Source: Bryoerythrophyllum caledonicum (Eukaryota; Streptophyta; Bryopsida; Pottiales; Pottiaceae). Taken from it: a DNA stretch of 64,000 nucleotides. Under the pieces are notes generated by a model. It searched no databases and was not told the origin of the DNA. It saw nothing but the letters and a program-made list of their open reading frames with translations. Both the position numbers and the translations under genes were made by a program. Below are positions 22,943-35,196 of the stretch, piece after piece (positions within the stretch are counted from its first letter, which is position 1; each line of letters opens with the position of its first letter). The DNA is taken from assembly GCA_963971425.1 (NCBI GenBank), contig OZ020526.1:5917976-5981975 (forward strand). Reading direction: 5' to 3'.

Positions 22943-23788
22943 CTAAACATAAGATAAACCGCACCTAATCATGGCCTTTCGGATATATGAAACATGTTGA
23001 GAGTCAATCATGCGGTTCACATCATCCACGGCATTTGCTGCTAATTGAAGAAAAAATTGCTTACCCGGATTTTGAAGCTTCCCGGACCATTGACTGTCAC
23101 CACGTGGAGTATTTTGCCATGCACTTGCTTGGATAAGCTCGGTTTTTTTTGCCTCCCAACGCTTCGTCCATGCGTCTTTAATTTTTGAAATAATAAACGT
23201 GTCGGCGGGTTGGCAAAGGTGAGTCGCACAAGGAGGTAAGTATCTTAAAACGGTTCTCTTGACCGCTAAAATGGCCGCCAACCGAGGGGTTACATTGTGG
23301 GCCGTACAATTGTCCACCCACACGTATTTTATATGGTTGTGGACGTCCGGTTGGTAAGCCCTAGCTTCCTCAAAATATTGTGGAAACAAATGTTGGTCCA
23401 TCCACCCTTCGGGCCCCGTACGATAACTAACACCCGGAATAGAGTTGTCCAAACCTCTAATTGGATAATTACTGTTTGGGTTAGAGAATATCAACATTGG
23501 TGCCTCTAAGATTGCTCTACGGCCCCCGGAAATCCTAACCACCATGGTCATTGCCTCTCCGCCGGCAACAACATCCGCGTACTTCACGGAAGTATCTCCA
23601 CGAAAGCCAAGGGTTTTACCATTGTCAACGTTAATGGAAAAGTGAGTTTCGTCCAAATTTTCCATCAAATTTTCATCAAATTCGCCCGAAAGAAACCCAC
23701 GGTGTAAAATGCCTAATTGGAAAGCTGTGTTCATTTCAATGCGTGCCTCTTTTTCAGGACTACAAGTTAGACAGCCTCTTTGTGACAA
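22943..23788 (-). pseudogene. pogo-like (DDE_1) transposase, N-terminally truncated
   Basis: About 280 residues remain of the catalytic domain. The three DDE_1 aspartates are visible: NLDETHF, VWVDNCTAHN and CQPADTFIISKIKD. Other family hallmarks are GGRRAILEAPMLIF, SYRTGPEGWMDQHLFPQYF and TVLRYLPPCATHLCQPAD. The DNA-binding HTH half expected upstream was not found as an open frame; 23790-24860 has only scattered short frames in a GC-richer stretch. The surviving part is free of stops. Confidence 0.75.
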
Positions 23789-25029
23789 TAATACTATCTA
23801 AAGGCATCCATAAAACGGGAAATCCATACGTTTGTTATTTTCTTTGTTAATAGAACATTGTCCTTAGGGTCGGTTGATTGGGAGTTGTAAGGTGAATCTA
23901 TCGACAAAAGAATAGAGAAGGCCAGTTCTATAAGGATGGCGGGAGGAACTTTACCCCGGAGGTGCGGTACACTTCAAAGGATTGCAGCAGCCTTGGGTAT
24001 AGCCATTGCACCCAAAGCGAACGACGGGGCCCTCATCCTGTGGCAGTTTTGGTGAGAATCCGCTTTCGGATGCCCATGGTGCTACGCGTGATCTGGGCTA
24101 CTGGGGGGTGCGAGCTGGTTTCTGCAGGAAGGATTGTGTCGCGTAGGCTCCACCAACGGCTAGCGCGGACGAGGTTGGTTCGGTGTTGGCCGCGGAGATG
24201 CTCTGGAAATGCTGTGACGGTGCGGGTGGTGAGTCCATGAGTGCCATGGAGCGCGTGGTCCTCCACCATCCACGCCACGACGGTCCGGCGTGTTCGGATG
24301 GTGGCAACCTGTTGAATTGCTCGACGATGTGGAATGGAAGTTGATGATTATGTCCCTGCATAGACGGAAAATGGGAGTTACATCTGTGATTCCTACTCAA
24401 CTTTTGGAAATGGATGAACTTCGTGGATGGATTTTATACCTGGAGGCGGTTGTGTGGTGGCGCCGTCACTGTGGTCCATGGCTGAGGTCACGCGTGGGTC
24501 GTTGTTTCTACTGGTGGGGCCGTGGTCGCGCGTGTATGGTGGTGAACCCGTCCTGCGGGTTATAGCCGAAAACAGTCGCATGCAGCCGGAATCGCTGGAC
24601 TATTTCCGGAATCAGCGTCCCTCCAGTCCGATTCGGAATCGCAGGTGGACTTCAGCGGGAAATTATCCCATAATGTTTGACACATTTGCAGGCAGCTCCC
24701 CCACAGGTCGGGGTATAAGCCCGCCCCCCCCCCGGGTAGGAAGCCGAAAACAGAGTTTTTCGTGTATCCCAAAACTGGAGCCCCAGTCGCCTCAAACCCC
24801 AGAATTCTAGTAACCCCAGCAACTCCTAGAACACATTCCAACCGGTGAACAAACATGGTGAGCTCGAGTTCAAGTAAGAGATGGAATTATAGGATTTCAA
24901 TGCAAAGAATTAAGGCATGACGGCCGGTAGGCGAATGATTGGGGGTAGGGAGAGGTGGAAAACAAGAAAAGTCAACTTAGAGATTAAATACTTGACGGCT
25001 AGTAGGCGGGTGGTGGAGGCATCATTAAT
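23789..25029. other. Interior of DDE element without a supported gene
   Basis: GC-richer DNA with overlapping short frames on both strands, a run of ten C residues near 24730, and proline/serine-rich translations on the minus strand. It may include a decayed 5' part of the transposase gene. Confidence 0.3.
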
Positions 25030-25130
25030 GATGTTGGCCGCCAACACTAATTGTGAACAAGTTCGCAAATAGTGTAGTAGGGTAATTACACTATTTGTGT
25101 GACTACACTAAATGCAATGTTTAGTGTAGT

Positions 25131-26074
25131 ATAGCCGGATATGAGAGCAGTATCACACTAGCAGTATCAATCTAATATAAGAACAATATCAATAGAGCAT
25201 CGCCGCGTATCACATTAGTATCACTCGGGTATCGCAGGAGAGGAACCCTGAATCACGCATGTAGTGCCTAAGTTTCATAGCAGTATCTACGCGGTATCAA
25301 ATCAGTTTCACTCGTGAAATAGCTGAGAGGGGGCGCAACATGGTAGGATCATTCTCATCGGAAGGATGGACGTTTGTCATCCAAAGAACGTCTCGCTAGA
25401 GACTCTTCCGTGCAGCCCTTTTTTTGGCGAAAAATAGCCAAATGGCAAAAAAAAATATCTAAAAAAGAATATTCCCGAAAAAAGTGGGAAATTTGTGATT
25501 TCACATCACCAAAATTCCATCAATGGTCGTTGCTATGTCGCCATATTGCCACTAATGAACAACGGGGACTCCATCTTGTCGCCAAAAAGGATGTACAAAT
25601 CTATGTTTACAGAGATGAAATCTTCGAAATGAATATTTATGGAGAAAATTTAGTTTCGTTTGGATTGAGGAGAAAGCCAGAAGTGCTACAGCTCCTTGGC
25701 CTCTGCAGCCACTATGGGGATCCCTCTAAAACGAAAAAAAAAAGGCTGCTTCCGTGGATACACACCCTGCAACTGTATTGCCACGTAAGGAACTCCCATG
25801 GATTTCATGACCGCACATGGAGGAGTCGCCACTAGGCAGAATCTCAAGCTTCCTCATATGATGTACCCCTGATTGATACTACATCATACAATAAAGCCTC
25901 CTCCCCTCACCCCCTCTTTCCTTCAAATGTTTTGCATTTGCACCCCTCGAACACGCCGGGTGTGGTGCTGAATGTGACTGTAGGATACAGTATACTCACA
26001 TTGTTGTTGTATGAGATGTTTTTGTAAAGGGGGGCTTACTATAAGACTTGCATCCTATCACATCCTGAGATTTA
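25131..26074. other. Unassigned stretch with one 153-residue ORF
   Basis: A plus-strand open frame at 25374-25835 is lysine-rich (KKISKKEYSRKKW) and then reads HIATNEQRGLHLVAKKDVQI. I do not recognise it. Upstream, 25140-25320 is rich in TATCA repeats. No other gene is supported. Confidence 0.2.
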
Positions 26075-26322
26075 TCAACTCTATCTAATAATAATATATA
26101 AAAGATAACAGTCCATCCGGTAAAGCCGGGCCCGTGGCTATGGGCTTACCTATGACTACTAACCCATAACAATCCACAGGCATTTATTGTCAAAACAAGA
26201 CAAAGTGCAACTTAGTTTAAATTAAGCTACTCTTATTTAGTATCTTCTAATCTTAGTAAAGTTATATATTTATGTGACTAGAGATTGTCTTTTGCCTGTT
26301 GGCGACAACGGGCACCCACTAG
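26075..26322. mobile_element. Short non-autonomous Helitron-like element
   Basis: The 3' end has a hairpin (GCCTGTTG at 26294-26301, loop GCGA, CAACGGGC at 26306-26313) followed by ACCCACTAG ending at 26322 and then T. A stem-loop close to a CTAG end inserted before T is the Helitron terminus. The 5' end TCAACTCTATCTAATAATAA starts at 26075 after an A, fitting insertion between A and T. Confidence 0.6.
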
Positions 26323-26454
26323 TATAATAATAAGATGGAGTCGATAACTAGACGGATACCTAGGCATCCCAAAATGCACCATGTGGCAATACCTAGGCCA
26401 CTTTTACTTTATATACCTAGGCAACCAAGGTATCTAAATAATAGGTATATCTTT

Positions 26455-26506
26455 ACTTTATTGGAGATTATCATTGGCCCGTTGGGAACAACCGAGGGTC
26501 CACTAG
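26455..26506. mobile_element. Second Helitron-like 3' end
   Basis: The order of the first element recurs (GGAGATTATC...GGCCCGTTGGGAACAACCGA...CCACTAG, ending 26506) with a less perfect stem. It suggests a second, diverged family member adjacent to the first. Its 5' end was not identified. Confidence 0.45.
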
Positions 26507-29294
26507 CTTATTTACAAAATTTAGTGGAGTCCCCATTGTCACCAACAAAGCAAATATAGTGTCACAAAAAATAAGACAAAAAAAAGCCTCAAAGGAAAAA
26601 CCCATTGTGAGGATACCCATTATATAAAATAAAAGTGGCGGATATCACCACATGGCACATTTTGAGATGCCTAGGTACTGGTCCAATTATCTGCCCCAAA
26701 ATAATGCACACTGTTATTTACAACGAAACACGTTTCTAATTAAAAATTTAAAAGTTTTGGTGGTGTAGTTTGGTTTTGTACACATGTGAGAGTAGTTAAA
26801 CCAACTTGCTGTAACTTATGTAATTGAAGCGCTTATCAGAGGCCACACATGATGTATTACCTCAAATCAGCACCATTTCTTTTGCTCTCTTGAAGTCATG
26901 GAATTTTTACAGCATTGTAATGGAGGAAGGTCTAGCCCTTAAACGTTGGTCTATGACCGTGGAATAATCCCAATTTCCATTCAACTGTATGCTTTGATTT
27001 TTCATTCAATATAAGTGAAAATCCTTTAATTTCATTTCTCAGAGATGGAATCACTTGTACTGATTGTGTCACAAAAATCACAGATTTATTTACGAAATTT
27101 TGAAATTACTGTGATTTTTTGAAGAAACAATGAAGAAAATTCGTGTTAAATACATTTTGTACTAAAAAATGTTGGAAATTGCACCGGAGGTGCACAACAT
27201 AGTGCCAATACCGGTGGTGTAAATGAAACTTTTGTGTTCAGCTTAAAATAGAAAATTGGTTATAGGTCCAAATTTCAAATTGCTATAACTTATTCAATCT
27301 TACGTATTTTTCAATTTTTCAAATTGGAATGGAAACTAAACTTCATAAACTTTATTTTGTTAGTAGGACTCAAGTTCAAAAAATATCAATTCCATGGATC
27401 AAATTCAGATATAGAGCTAAAGCTAGAAGTTTCTCAAATCCACTACATTAGGATCCGAATCACAAAACATTTTCCTTCCTTAGGTAAAACATGATTACCT
27501 CAATGAGACAAGTATCATCATCATCTAATGCTTACGCATTCAATAAATTCTCCACAAAAAATGTTGGATAAAAATCAACCATTTTCGTAGCTGATCATCC
27601 ACAAATGTCAACTGCCACTTTTTGGCTTTTTAGGCATTTAACCTCTAAATGCAAAAAGTCCCGAGGTGGGCTTTTAGTGATTTTGGGTAGCCTACATTGG
27701 TGTAATTTAGATCATGAATTTTTAAAAATCTCTATCATAGATGTCTATAAGTAATAGTTATGTCGATAAAAAAAATCTTGAAACAATGACACAAAATCAA
27801 AGTTATTGAGGTTCGAAATTTGAAACACGACGTGCGGGCAAAATTGGCAGAGTACTGTAGAGCTATACAATACTACTTTAGTGGAAAAATAGTACCACTA
27901 TAGAGCTGAATAGTGTATTTCTTTTGTGGCAGGTAGCAATGAAAAAAGTTCTTATCAACCTTCATTGTTTTTACTTTAAAATGTACAAAAATTAAGGATT
28001 TCACTACTTTTTATTAATAGAATAAGGCATGGTATTTCTATCCACCATTCAAATTTTAGATCAAAGAAATATTCTTCTATTTAAAAAATAAAATTGCTTT
28101 CTTAGTAAATGGCTACTTTCTATACCCCCGTCATTGCAAAAAAACTTCTTATCCTAATCACCTCCAATACTTGTGATTTTTTGCATGCAATGACCTAACA
28201 CAAGGTAGAACATAAATGCATAAAACTTATGCAATGTGTAGTGGAAAAGAATGCCATTATCTTGAGTCAAAGTACGCTGACCCTATCCGCGCGAAGAAAA
28301 AAAAACCACATTGCACTTTTCAAATGCATGTGTCTTATAATTCCTGCGGTCAAAGCTTATGAAGTTTTTTGAGTGTCACCTTGATGTAGTTAAATTGAAG
28401 ATCCTACAGTTGAAAGTAGTCAAAATTTGTTTCAATTAGTCTTGCAACAATGCATCTTAGGGAGGTAGTTTTGAAGTGTTTTTGGTGTGAAATTGTCAAG
28501 GTAGTTCACGGAAAGACCTAAAGACGTGTTTTGGGTTGTTTCTGGCACATTTACACCTGTAGCCCTTGCTACAAGCAACTAATGAGGATTTTTGTAGAAA
28601 ATTAAATTTGCTGGAGCAAGATGAGCATTTATTGGACCTAGTGCCACCAAAATCGATGCAAGCATTGACGAGTTACAGCAATTTCCGTGAAATGGGGCCG
28701 TAATGAAGTGTACCCTCCGTGTAGATGATGTTCTTTATGATCTACTACCCTTGTAGAGTCTTCCAAGGCCTCGTGAGCTCGTGGGCCTCAAAGGGCTAGA
28801 TATCGAAGACGGAGCTTCACTGATCTCCATGTTGGTACTATATTAACCCCTAAAGTTCCTTGACAATTTCCCTCAAAAACTATAAGTGGTACTAACTTTC
28901 AAACCACAAATCCAAAAAATAAAATAAAAATATGTCCACGAAGCTCTTATCAAAGGCAATCTAGAATAAAAATTTCAGAGAAAATTGATTTTTTTTCGAA
29001 TTTTAGGAACATGCCCAAAAATCAAGGAATCCCCCGAAGGAGACTCTGGTCCTTTAGGGGTTAAAGGATCATGCTGTATTTTCGATCATTCGGATTTAAA
29101 CATAGCATATTTTTTATGGCAACAAAGTACAATGATGTTTAGAGCTTGGAAGTCATGCCTTGAACGTAGTTGTGGATGTAAACTAGTCTGAGGAGGTTTT
29201 GGACAAACGAAGAGAGTGTTCATTGGACATTCAATTATCGCCTTTCTCATGTATCTGAATGTAGATTTCGTGATTTTGCTAGGTATTCTAAAGG
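26507..29294. other. AT-rich stretch without recognisable genes
   Basis: No coding region with recognisable motifs on either strand. The only repeat noted is a ~37-bp block at 28466-28503 matching 10701-10737. Confidence 0.5.
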
Positions 29295-30561
29295 ATGGCG
29301 TCGCGCCTTGGATCATGGTGGAGTGGGAAAGGAAATAGCCCCTCTTCTTCGGATGGTGTAACTAAGCCAGATGGCATCGAAAAGGTGCAGTACTCTTAAA
29401 TTTGCACATCCTTCATGCGTAGAGAAGTTCAGAAAAACGATTTGATGGATACCCAAAGTAGCAGTTGAGGGGTTATAGAAACTATGAATCACTACGATGA
29501 ATCTGAATTGCAATTATCTCATCAAGTTCGTAACCTCTTAGCTCTTATCAAATTTTTGTTCGTGCAGATCAGCAACGGAGTGTACAAACTTAGAGAGCCT
29601 GTTGGGCTAGCTGCAGTTGAGATTGTGCTCATCCATGGATTACAAATGTATGATTACCGTGAAGCATACTGGAAAACTTGGATGGGTGGAAAAGATTGTA
29701 CAGAGTTATGTTGGCCAAAGGAATGAATGGCTGGCACAGGACTTTCCTGGGGCTCGGATATGGTTCCTTTCTTACGACTCCACAGCCTGGAAGACAAGCG
29801 ATACAGGAAATGTGGATGGATATGTAGCAGCAGAGGCTCTTGTACAAGAGATGGTTGAGTTTGCCCACATAGGTTAACATGGATGCCCTGTTGTGTTTGT
29901 TGGCCATAGTCTTGGAGGCTTGATGGCAAAGGAGATAGTAATTTTCGCACATCATCATTTTGGGAAGAATCCGAAGTATGCCGCCTTTCTCCAAAGCATT
30001 GGGGGTTTCCTGTACGACTCTACACCTCACGATGGGTCATTCCTCGCTAATTACGTCAGCCGTGTCCCTAACATGGGACCGATGGTCGCCAAATTGGAGG
30101 TCATCAACAATGCTGTTGGCCACTTGAATTCAACCTTTCAGCGTCTTGAAAGTGAGTACTACCCCAATAGATGGAAGCACTCTGCTGTTGGAGAGGCACA
30201 CGATACAAAAGTACCACATGTAAGTACCTTGTGGTCCAACATCCCAAGTCTACTGAGGTTTAGATCACTTGCTGTCAGTCAGATGTTGATTCGATCGTCT
30301 TTGAATAGTGTTGGCATAAAATCCTTTCTTGAATCTTCTTTCTTTCTTTCTTTCTTTCTGTTGTTGCAGACAAGATTGAGTATGAAGATCGTTGAGGAGG
30401 CTTCAGCACGGCATGGGTATAAGTTTATGCTTGCTCCTGCCGATCACTTTGAAGTGTGCAAGCCAAGAGAGAAGACTGATGTTAGCTACCACAGGTTGGT
30501 GAATCTAATTTCAGAGGATGTTGGGGTTGCTAAACGAGAAAGGGTGGAGCTATTATGCTGA
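29295..30561 (+). pseudogene. Alpha/beta-hydrolase (SERAC1-like) pseudogene, HNL-type N-domain without NBS
   Basis: Exons 29295-29384, 29568-30219 and 30370-30561. The gene starts MASRLGSWWSGKGN. The hydrolase shows EIVLIHGLQ (oxyanion strand), WLAQDFPGARIWFLSYDS and the nucleophile elbow VGHSLGG with its serine. The last exon ends APADHFEVCKPREKTD, where H is the likely catalytic histidine. The protein ends at TGA 30559-30561 with no NB-ARC following. Two lesions: a 4-bp tandem duplication (AATG-AATG, 29722-29729) shifts the frame, and TAA at 29875-29877 replaces what is probably a glutamine just before the nucleophile elbow. Intron 2 (GTAAGT...TTGCAG) is clear; the intron 1 donor (GTGCAG) is poor. 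The last exon is homologous to the start of the HNL pseudogene at 37.5 kb, so this is a paralogue of its N-domain. Confidence 0.75.
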
Positions 30562-31728
30562 GCGAATCGGTTTGGGATCAACTCATGAAGGAACATCTTC
30601 ATCAACCCTCTTGGAAGTTCATTGTGCAGTCCTGCATTTGATGTATTTTCATCTAACATGTACAGTCCTGCAATGTAGTATTTTCATGTAAATTCAGCAT
30701 AATTGCAATGGTAATGAGATGAACAAAAAAGTACGTTAAGGACTTAGTTTTGTTTTCATTTTACGCAAACTTCTAAAACCTTGGTGAATCGTAGCCACTT
30801 CTGGACCTGCTAGCTTTTTTGAAATTTCAATCTTTAGAATGTTTCAGTAGTGTCATTTTTAGCTTACTGTAAGAAGCCATGTTTGGAATCTGCGAGTACA
30901 ATATGGATTCATGTTTATGCTTCGGAGTTGAAGAAAATTCTAATCCTCGAAAATGGTCCGACATGAGCATAACATTGGTCATAACATAACGTTTGCAGTG
31001 CTTTGAATGATGAAGTACCTTAAAATTGACATGTAGTGTTAACCACACTGATTGACTTATGTGAATGCTATGAGTTTTTACTCTTGATGAATATTTTTAC
31101 TAAGAGCACAACTATCTCTACGCTACACAGTATTTAATTTGAAATGAAGAATGTCCAAACATTTTGGAGAATTCAAGAGATTTGTCGAGGTGATACTTGC
31201 ATGATGCCAAGGTGATACCCGTGCAATACCTAGGTGTGTCAAGACACCTATTTCTAAGAAAAGTATTCCATTTGGTAGGTAGGTGCCAAATGTGACCATT
31301 GCATAGGGTATTATTCAAAGAGGGGGTCATCGTAAGAATAAGTGGCATGCATGTTGAGGTGTACGGTTATTCAAAGAATGTTGCGAGAACACACAAAGAA
31401 CTCTCTAGGAACACCAAAGTTATGCCAATGGAACTTCGTAGTGATCTATTGGGAATATTCTAGGCATGTTGGAAATATTCTAGGCATGCATTAGGAACTA
31501 AGCGGGAACGTGTTGGGAACACAAATGGAACTCATTGGAACACTATGTGAACTCTATGGGAACCCTGAGGGAATGGTATTGCACACGATAATTACAATTA
31601 TGGTGAAAAACATGAATTATGGGGGAGTAAGCTCATGCTTTGGTTTGGAACCAATTCAGGTTTACTACTAACTTGGTTGTCAATCAAATGGATGTTTGGC
31701 ACCAATCCGGCCTAGAAATAACTCTATT
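30562..31728. other. 3' flank without genes
   Basis: AT-rich; likely 3' region of the hydrolase pseudogene followed by anonymous DNA. Nothing further recognised. Confidence 0.5.
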
Positions 31729-31999
31729 GGTGTAGCGGAATTTTTTTGATTTATTTTATCTTTTCAATATTACTACACGTAGTGGTTGGATTTGGCAGCA
31801 CCCTACAGAAATCATTATTTTAAGACATGAGACTATATGAGGCTAAATGAGACATGTACACAAGAGACTAAATGAGGCTAAATGAGACATGTACACATGA
31901 GACTAAATGAGGCTAGTTTAGTACTAAATGTATTAAACAAATGAGCCTAGTTTAGTACTAAATGAGGCTAGTTTAGTACTAAAAAATTTCCGCTACACC
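31729..31999. mobile_element. MITE with GGTGTAGCGGAA inverted ends
   Basis: GGTGTAGCGGAATTTTTT (from 31729) recurs inverted as AAAAAATTTCCGCTACACC (to 31999) with a single-base length difference. The 271-bp interior is mostly tandem units of ~30-40 bp built from GAGACTAAATGAGGCTA and TAGTTTAGTACTAAATG. No coding capacity. The target duplication is unclear. Confidence 0.7.
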
Positions 32000-33203
32000 A
32001 AAATTAGGTGCAAAAAACCTGTCTGATTGATCATAGGAGATTAGCAAAGAAACAAAAACAAAAATAACAAAAATACTTGCAAGAGAAGGTGATGCTAGTT
32101 ACTTTGTGACTATGGAGCTACAAAACACTAAGCCAGGTAAAGTCGGGTGGGAGGGGGGTAAACAAGGTGATGTAAATTGCGTCGGGAAAGGTTGGAGGAA
32201 GTGTAAACTAACCAAGCACCCCAGGTTTCTTTTTCCAAGGTTTCCATAACTCTATTTTTGTAGCAAGCATGGTCATTTATGATGCTCCTAATTATTCAGT
32301 ATCAAAAGTATCCCAAAATTAAAGTTACACGTAAAAAAATTTAAGTTACGCATAAAGAATTAGGGGAAAAAATAAAAATCGACAGAGGATCGTGCTTATT
32401 TATAATTCCCCGTCTTAATTAGAGGCAGAATTACTGGATGCAGCACACAACTCTTAGTTGTACTGCGCTCTTTTTTTATATTTTAAATTTATTTTAAAAG
32501 ATTATAATCTGGAAAAATAAAAACAAAATTCTCTTGCCACCTGCAGGTAATTGCTTTGTTGTTATGAAGAGCTATATTACTTTTGATTTTTGTAGTTTAG
32601 TACTTCTTGTGCATTTACCATAAAGTCAGGATCATACCAAATATTTACTTTAGACAAAATATTGACAAATTTATGCAATGCAAGTGTTGGATTTCTTGGA
32701 AACTCTGTATGATATCAATTTCCTTCCATACCAATTTGCTTAAAAATTCTTAAATTGAAGTTATTCTACCCAATACTAATATCAAACACAAATTAATCAA
32801 CACAAATCTATCAACACCTAAAGATCCAAGAAAGGAAGTTATTTGGCCTAATAGAAAAAGAGGGAGAAGAAGAATGGAGGTTTGAAAGAAGGAGAAGAAA
32901 GAAAAGGATAAAAGTATATATGAGTGGATCAATCACATCTGGGATATACTAAAGGATATTAATGAAGAGTAATTCAACTAGTGAAATAAATTTTAGTTTT
33001 CCAATTGTAAATGTTTTTTTTGGCTTTTCCATATAATTTATGCATTTATTGCTATTTGATCAAATACATTAGTGTTTCAAATGTTTAAATGCTGGTATAC
33101 TCTTTTCTATTTATAGACATTTCATTTAATAGTCACCATATTCATAATTTAAAACATATTTTGGTTATATTTTAAGATGGGATTATAGTGGTATTATACT
33201 GTA
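32000..33203. other. AT-rich stretch without recognisable genes
   Basis: No coding region or repeat recognised. It would be the expected place for the missing 5' part of the HNL gene if the pogo element had simply inserted, but no hydrolase-like coding was seen here. Confidence 0.45.
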
Positions 33204-33599
33204 TGTGAAGGGCACCTCCGACTATAAATAATTCAAGAATCTCATGCCGGATTTTTTTGGAAGATTTTTTATTTGAAAAGTCGAAATACAAAAAATAAGC
33301 AAATATTGTCGAAATTCATCAAAATATCAAGAGCATTGAAATCTAGAGCCGGAATCATGGAAAAGAAAGTGGAACAATAGTAATCTTCCACAAACACCAT
33401 GCAACACGTTGGTGACAAGACAAAAAAGATGCCAAAAATGAGACATGCACCACGACCTCTCATGACCATGACCAAATAAGCCACTACATACCTGTCACGA
33501 CAGCTCCATCCCGAAATCAGATTTGGCGCCAAGCAAGTGGACATCAATAATGGATGTGGGGCTGTTGAGTGCGTCCCTTGCAAACTTGTATAAATCACC

Positions 33600-34700
33600 A
33601 AGCTCTTGAGCTTCAATCTTCATCTTTCAGTGTCGTCAGCGCCTGCTTCATCTGCTCCGCACAATTCTCTTTCTTTCCTTCACATGAGAGTGTTGATGAG
33701 GTAGTTTAGAAATCGCCTACATGGGCTTCTTAACTGGATTTGGACTTCACTTCGGGCCTCTGTTGGCAGTCGCTGTTGCTAGGGTGAGATCTTCCTCTTG
33801 ACGGCTCCCAGTTCCTCATCATCGTCCACCACTCCCCGACGCCGTAAAAAATAAATCCTCTATTCCCCTCCTTTTCCAGTTTTCATGTTTTGTAGTTCCA
33901 AAGTCCACCGTTTGTGGGAGATTTGGGATTTGGGATTCTGGAGTTCATCACTTGTTTGTGGAGTTTGAGGTTCCTGAGTAAATTGCTTGCGGGGATATGG
34001 TTTTGCAGCTTCTAGGGAGGTCTTTGAGGTTTTGTTATGCAATTTCCAGATTTCATCGCTTTTGAGGAGGTTTGCGCTTCGGTTTTGCAATTTCATCGCT
34101 TTGAAGTTTTGAGATTTGTTTTTTTTCACATTTCCAGATTACATCATAATGCGTTCTTCGCGGCGCGGGCGCTGCACATCGCGCAGATGGCCAACTCCTG
34201 GCTCGTCTACCCGCTGCTGGAGCGCATCTTCACGAACCAAAGTCGTTTCTGAACCCCAATATAGCCCATGAGACGCCCGCGCACATCACCTCCTAGCTGA
34301 TCACTCTGATGAGCGATCTCGGGATCTCTCTCAACACATTCGAGGCGCATTGGTTCAAGTCTAGACATTTCTGGTCGGGAAGCTTCTTGAACTATACTGC
34401 TCGTGCTTTGATTCTAGAAATTTCAGGTCTAGAAAGCTCTGGTCGGGAAGCTTCTTGAACTGTACTGCTCGTGCATTGATTCTAGGAATTTCTATGACTA
34501 GACTTTTGCATTATGTTTTTTAATATTTTTCAGTTTCAACTCCTCAACATGGGGGCCACCGATCAGCTGCAATTTGGTCATGGCGAGGTTGCTGTAAAGA
34601 GGCGTCTTGTGGAGGAGCATATTCTGACCGTCTGTTCATGATCGGGTGAGCATTTCATTGTGTTTTGTGTCTTATGAATCTGTTACGTTCTCACTAAAGC
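33600..34700 (+). other. GC-richer host-like segment inside the pogo element
   Basis: Composition changes abruptly, with CpG-rich patches near 33770-33850 and 34150-34310. A plus-strand frame encodes NAFFAARALHIAQMANSWLV, then YPLLERIFTNQ, and stops at 34250-34252. Further frames (TDQLQFGHGEVAVKRRLVEE, about 34560-34620) follow with TGA soon after. This looks like a decayed, captured piece of a host gene whose identity I cannot give. A 68-bp tandem repeat (CTGGTCGGGAAGCTTCTTGA at 34371 and 34439) lies within. Confidence 0.3.
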
Positions 34701-35196
34701 TGAATTCAATTCCGGAATCGCAATGCTATTGATTAGTGAAGACCTCCGGTAGTCAGCTTAAATGTAGTCCGATTGTTGTCGTAGATCTTAGTAGAGTGAC
34801 GTTAAGATTTTCTTTTCAATATTGATTAGCACCATTGTTGACCTAATTTCAAAATCTAAATTGCCTCACAAAATACTAAACTAAGTAACAACACAAGGTG
34901 TTCGAATACAGTAGTTTGCCATCAAAACAATCATAAAAATCACAGAAGCAACTAGACTGCAGCCGGCTCCTTGAGATTTTTCAATGACATGCAAAAGACG
35001 AGCTAGAACCAGGCCGTAATAGTTCATTGCAAGCAGTAGCATCCATAATGAGAATGAAGGCACGAGCTAAAGAATGCAATTGAGACATTAGACTTGCAAT
35101 TCTAATTCCTGAATTTCTTCTTTGTGACATAAACGTTTTAGAAGGAAGTTAAAATCAAATTTATTGCAAACTTTCTACAAGGGAGTTCAAAGCAAA

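Larger units (their letters stand above)
22316..25130. mobile_element. pogo-type DDE transposon with ACACTAA-rich ends
   Basis: The left end begins ACTACACTAAA (22316) and the right end is its inverse, TTTAGTGTAGT (to 25130). The similarity continues imperfectly about 25 bp inwards (ATTTAGTGT.GTC on both sides). Clusters of ACACTAA/TTAGTGT fill 22316-22440 and 25030-25130. A truncated DDE transposase lies between. No target duplication was recognised, so exact termini are uncertain. Confidence 0.55.
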
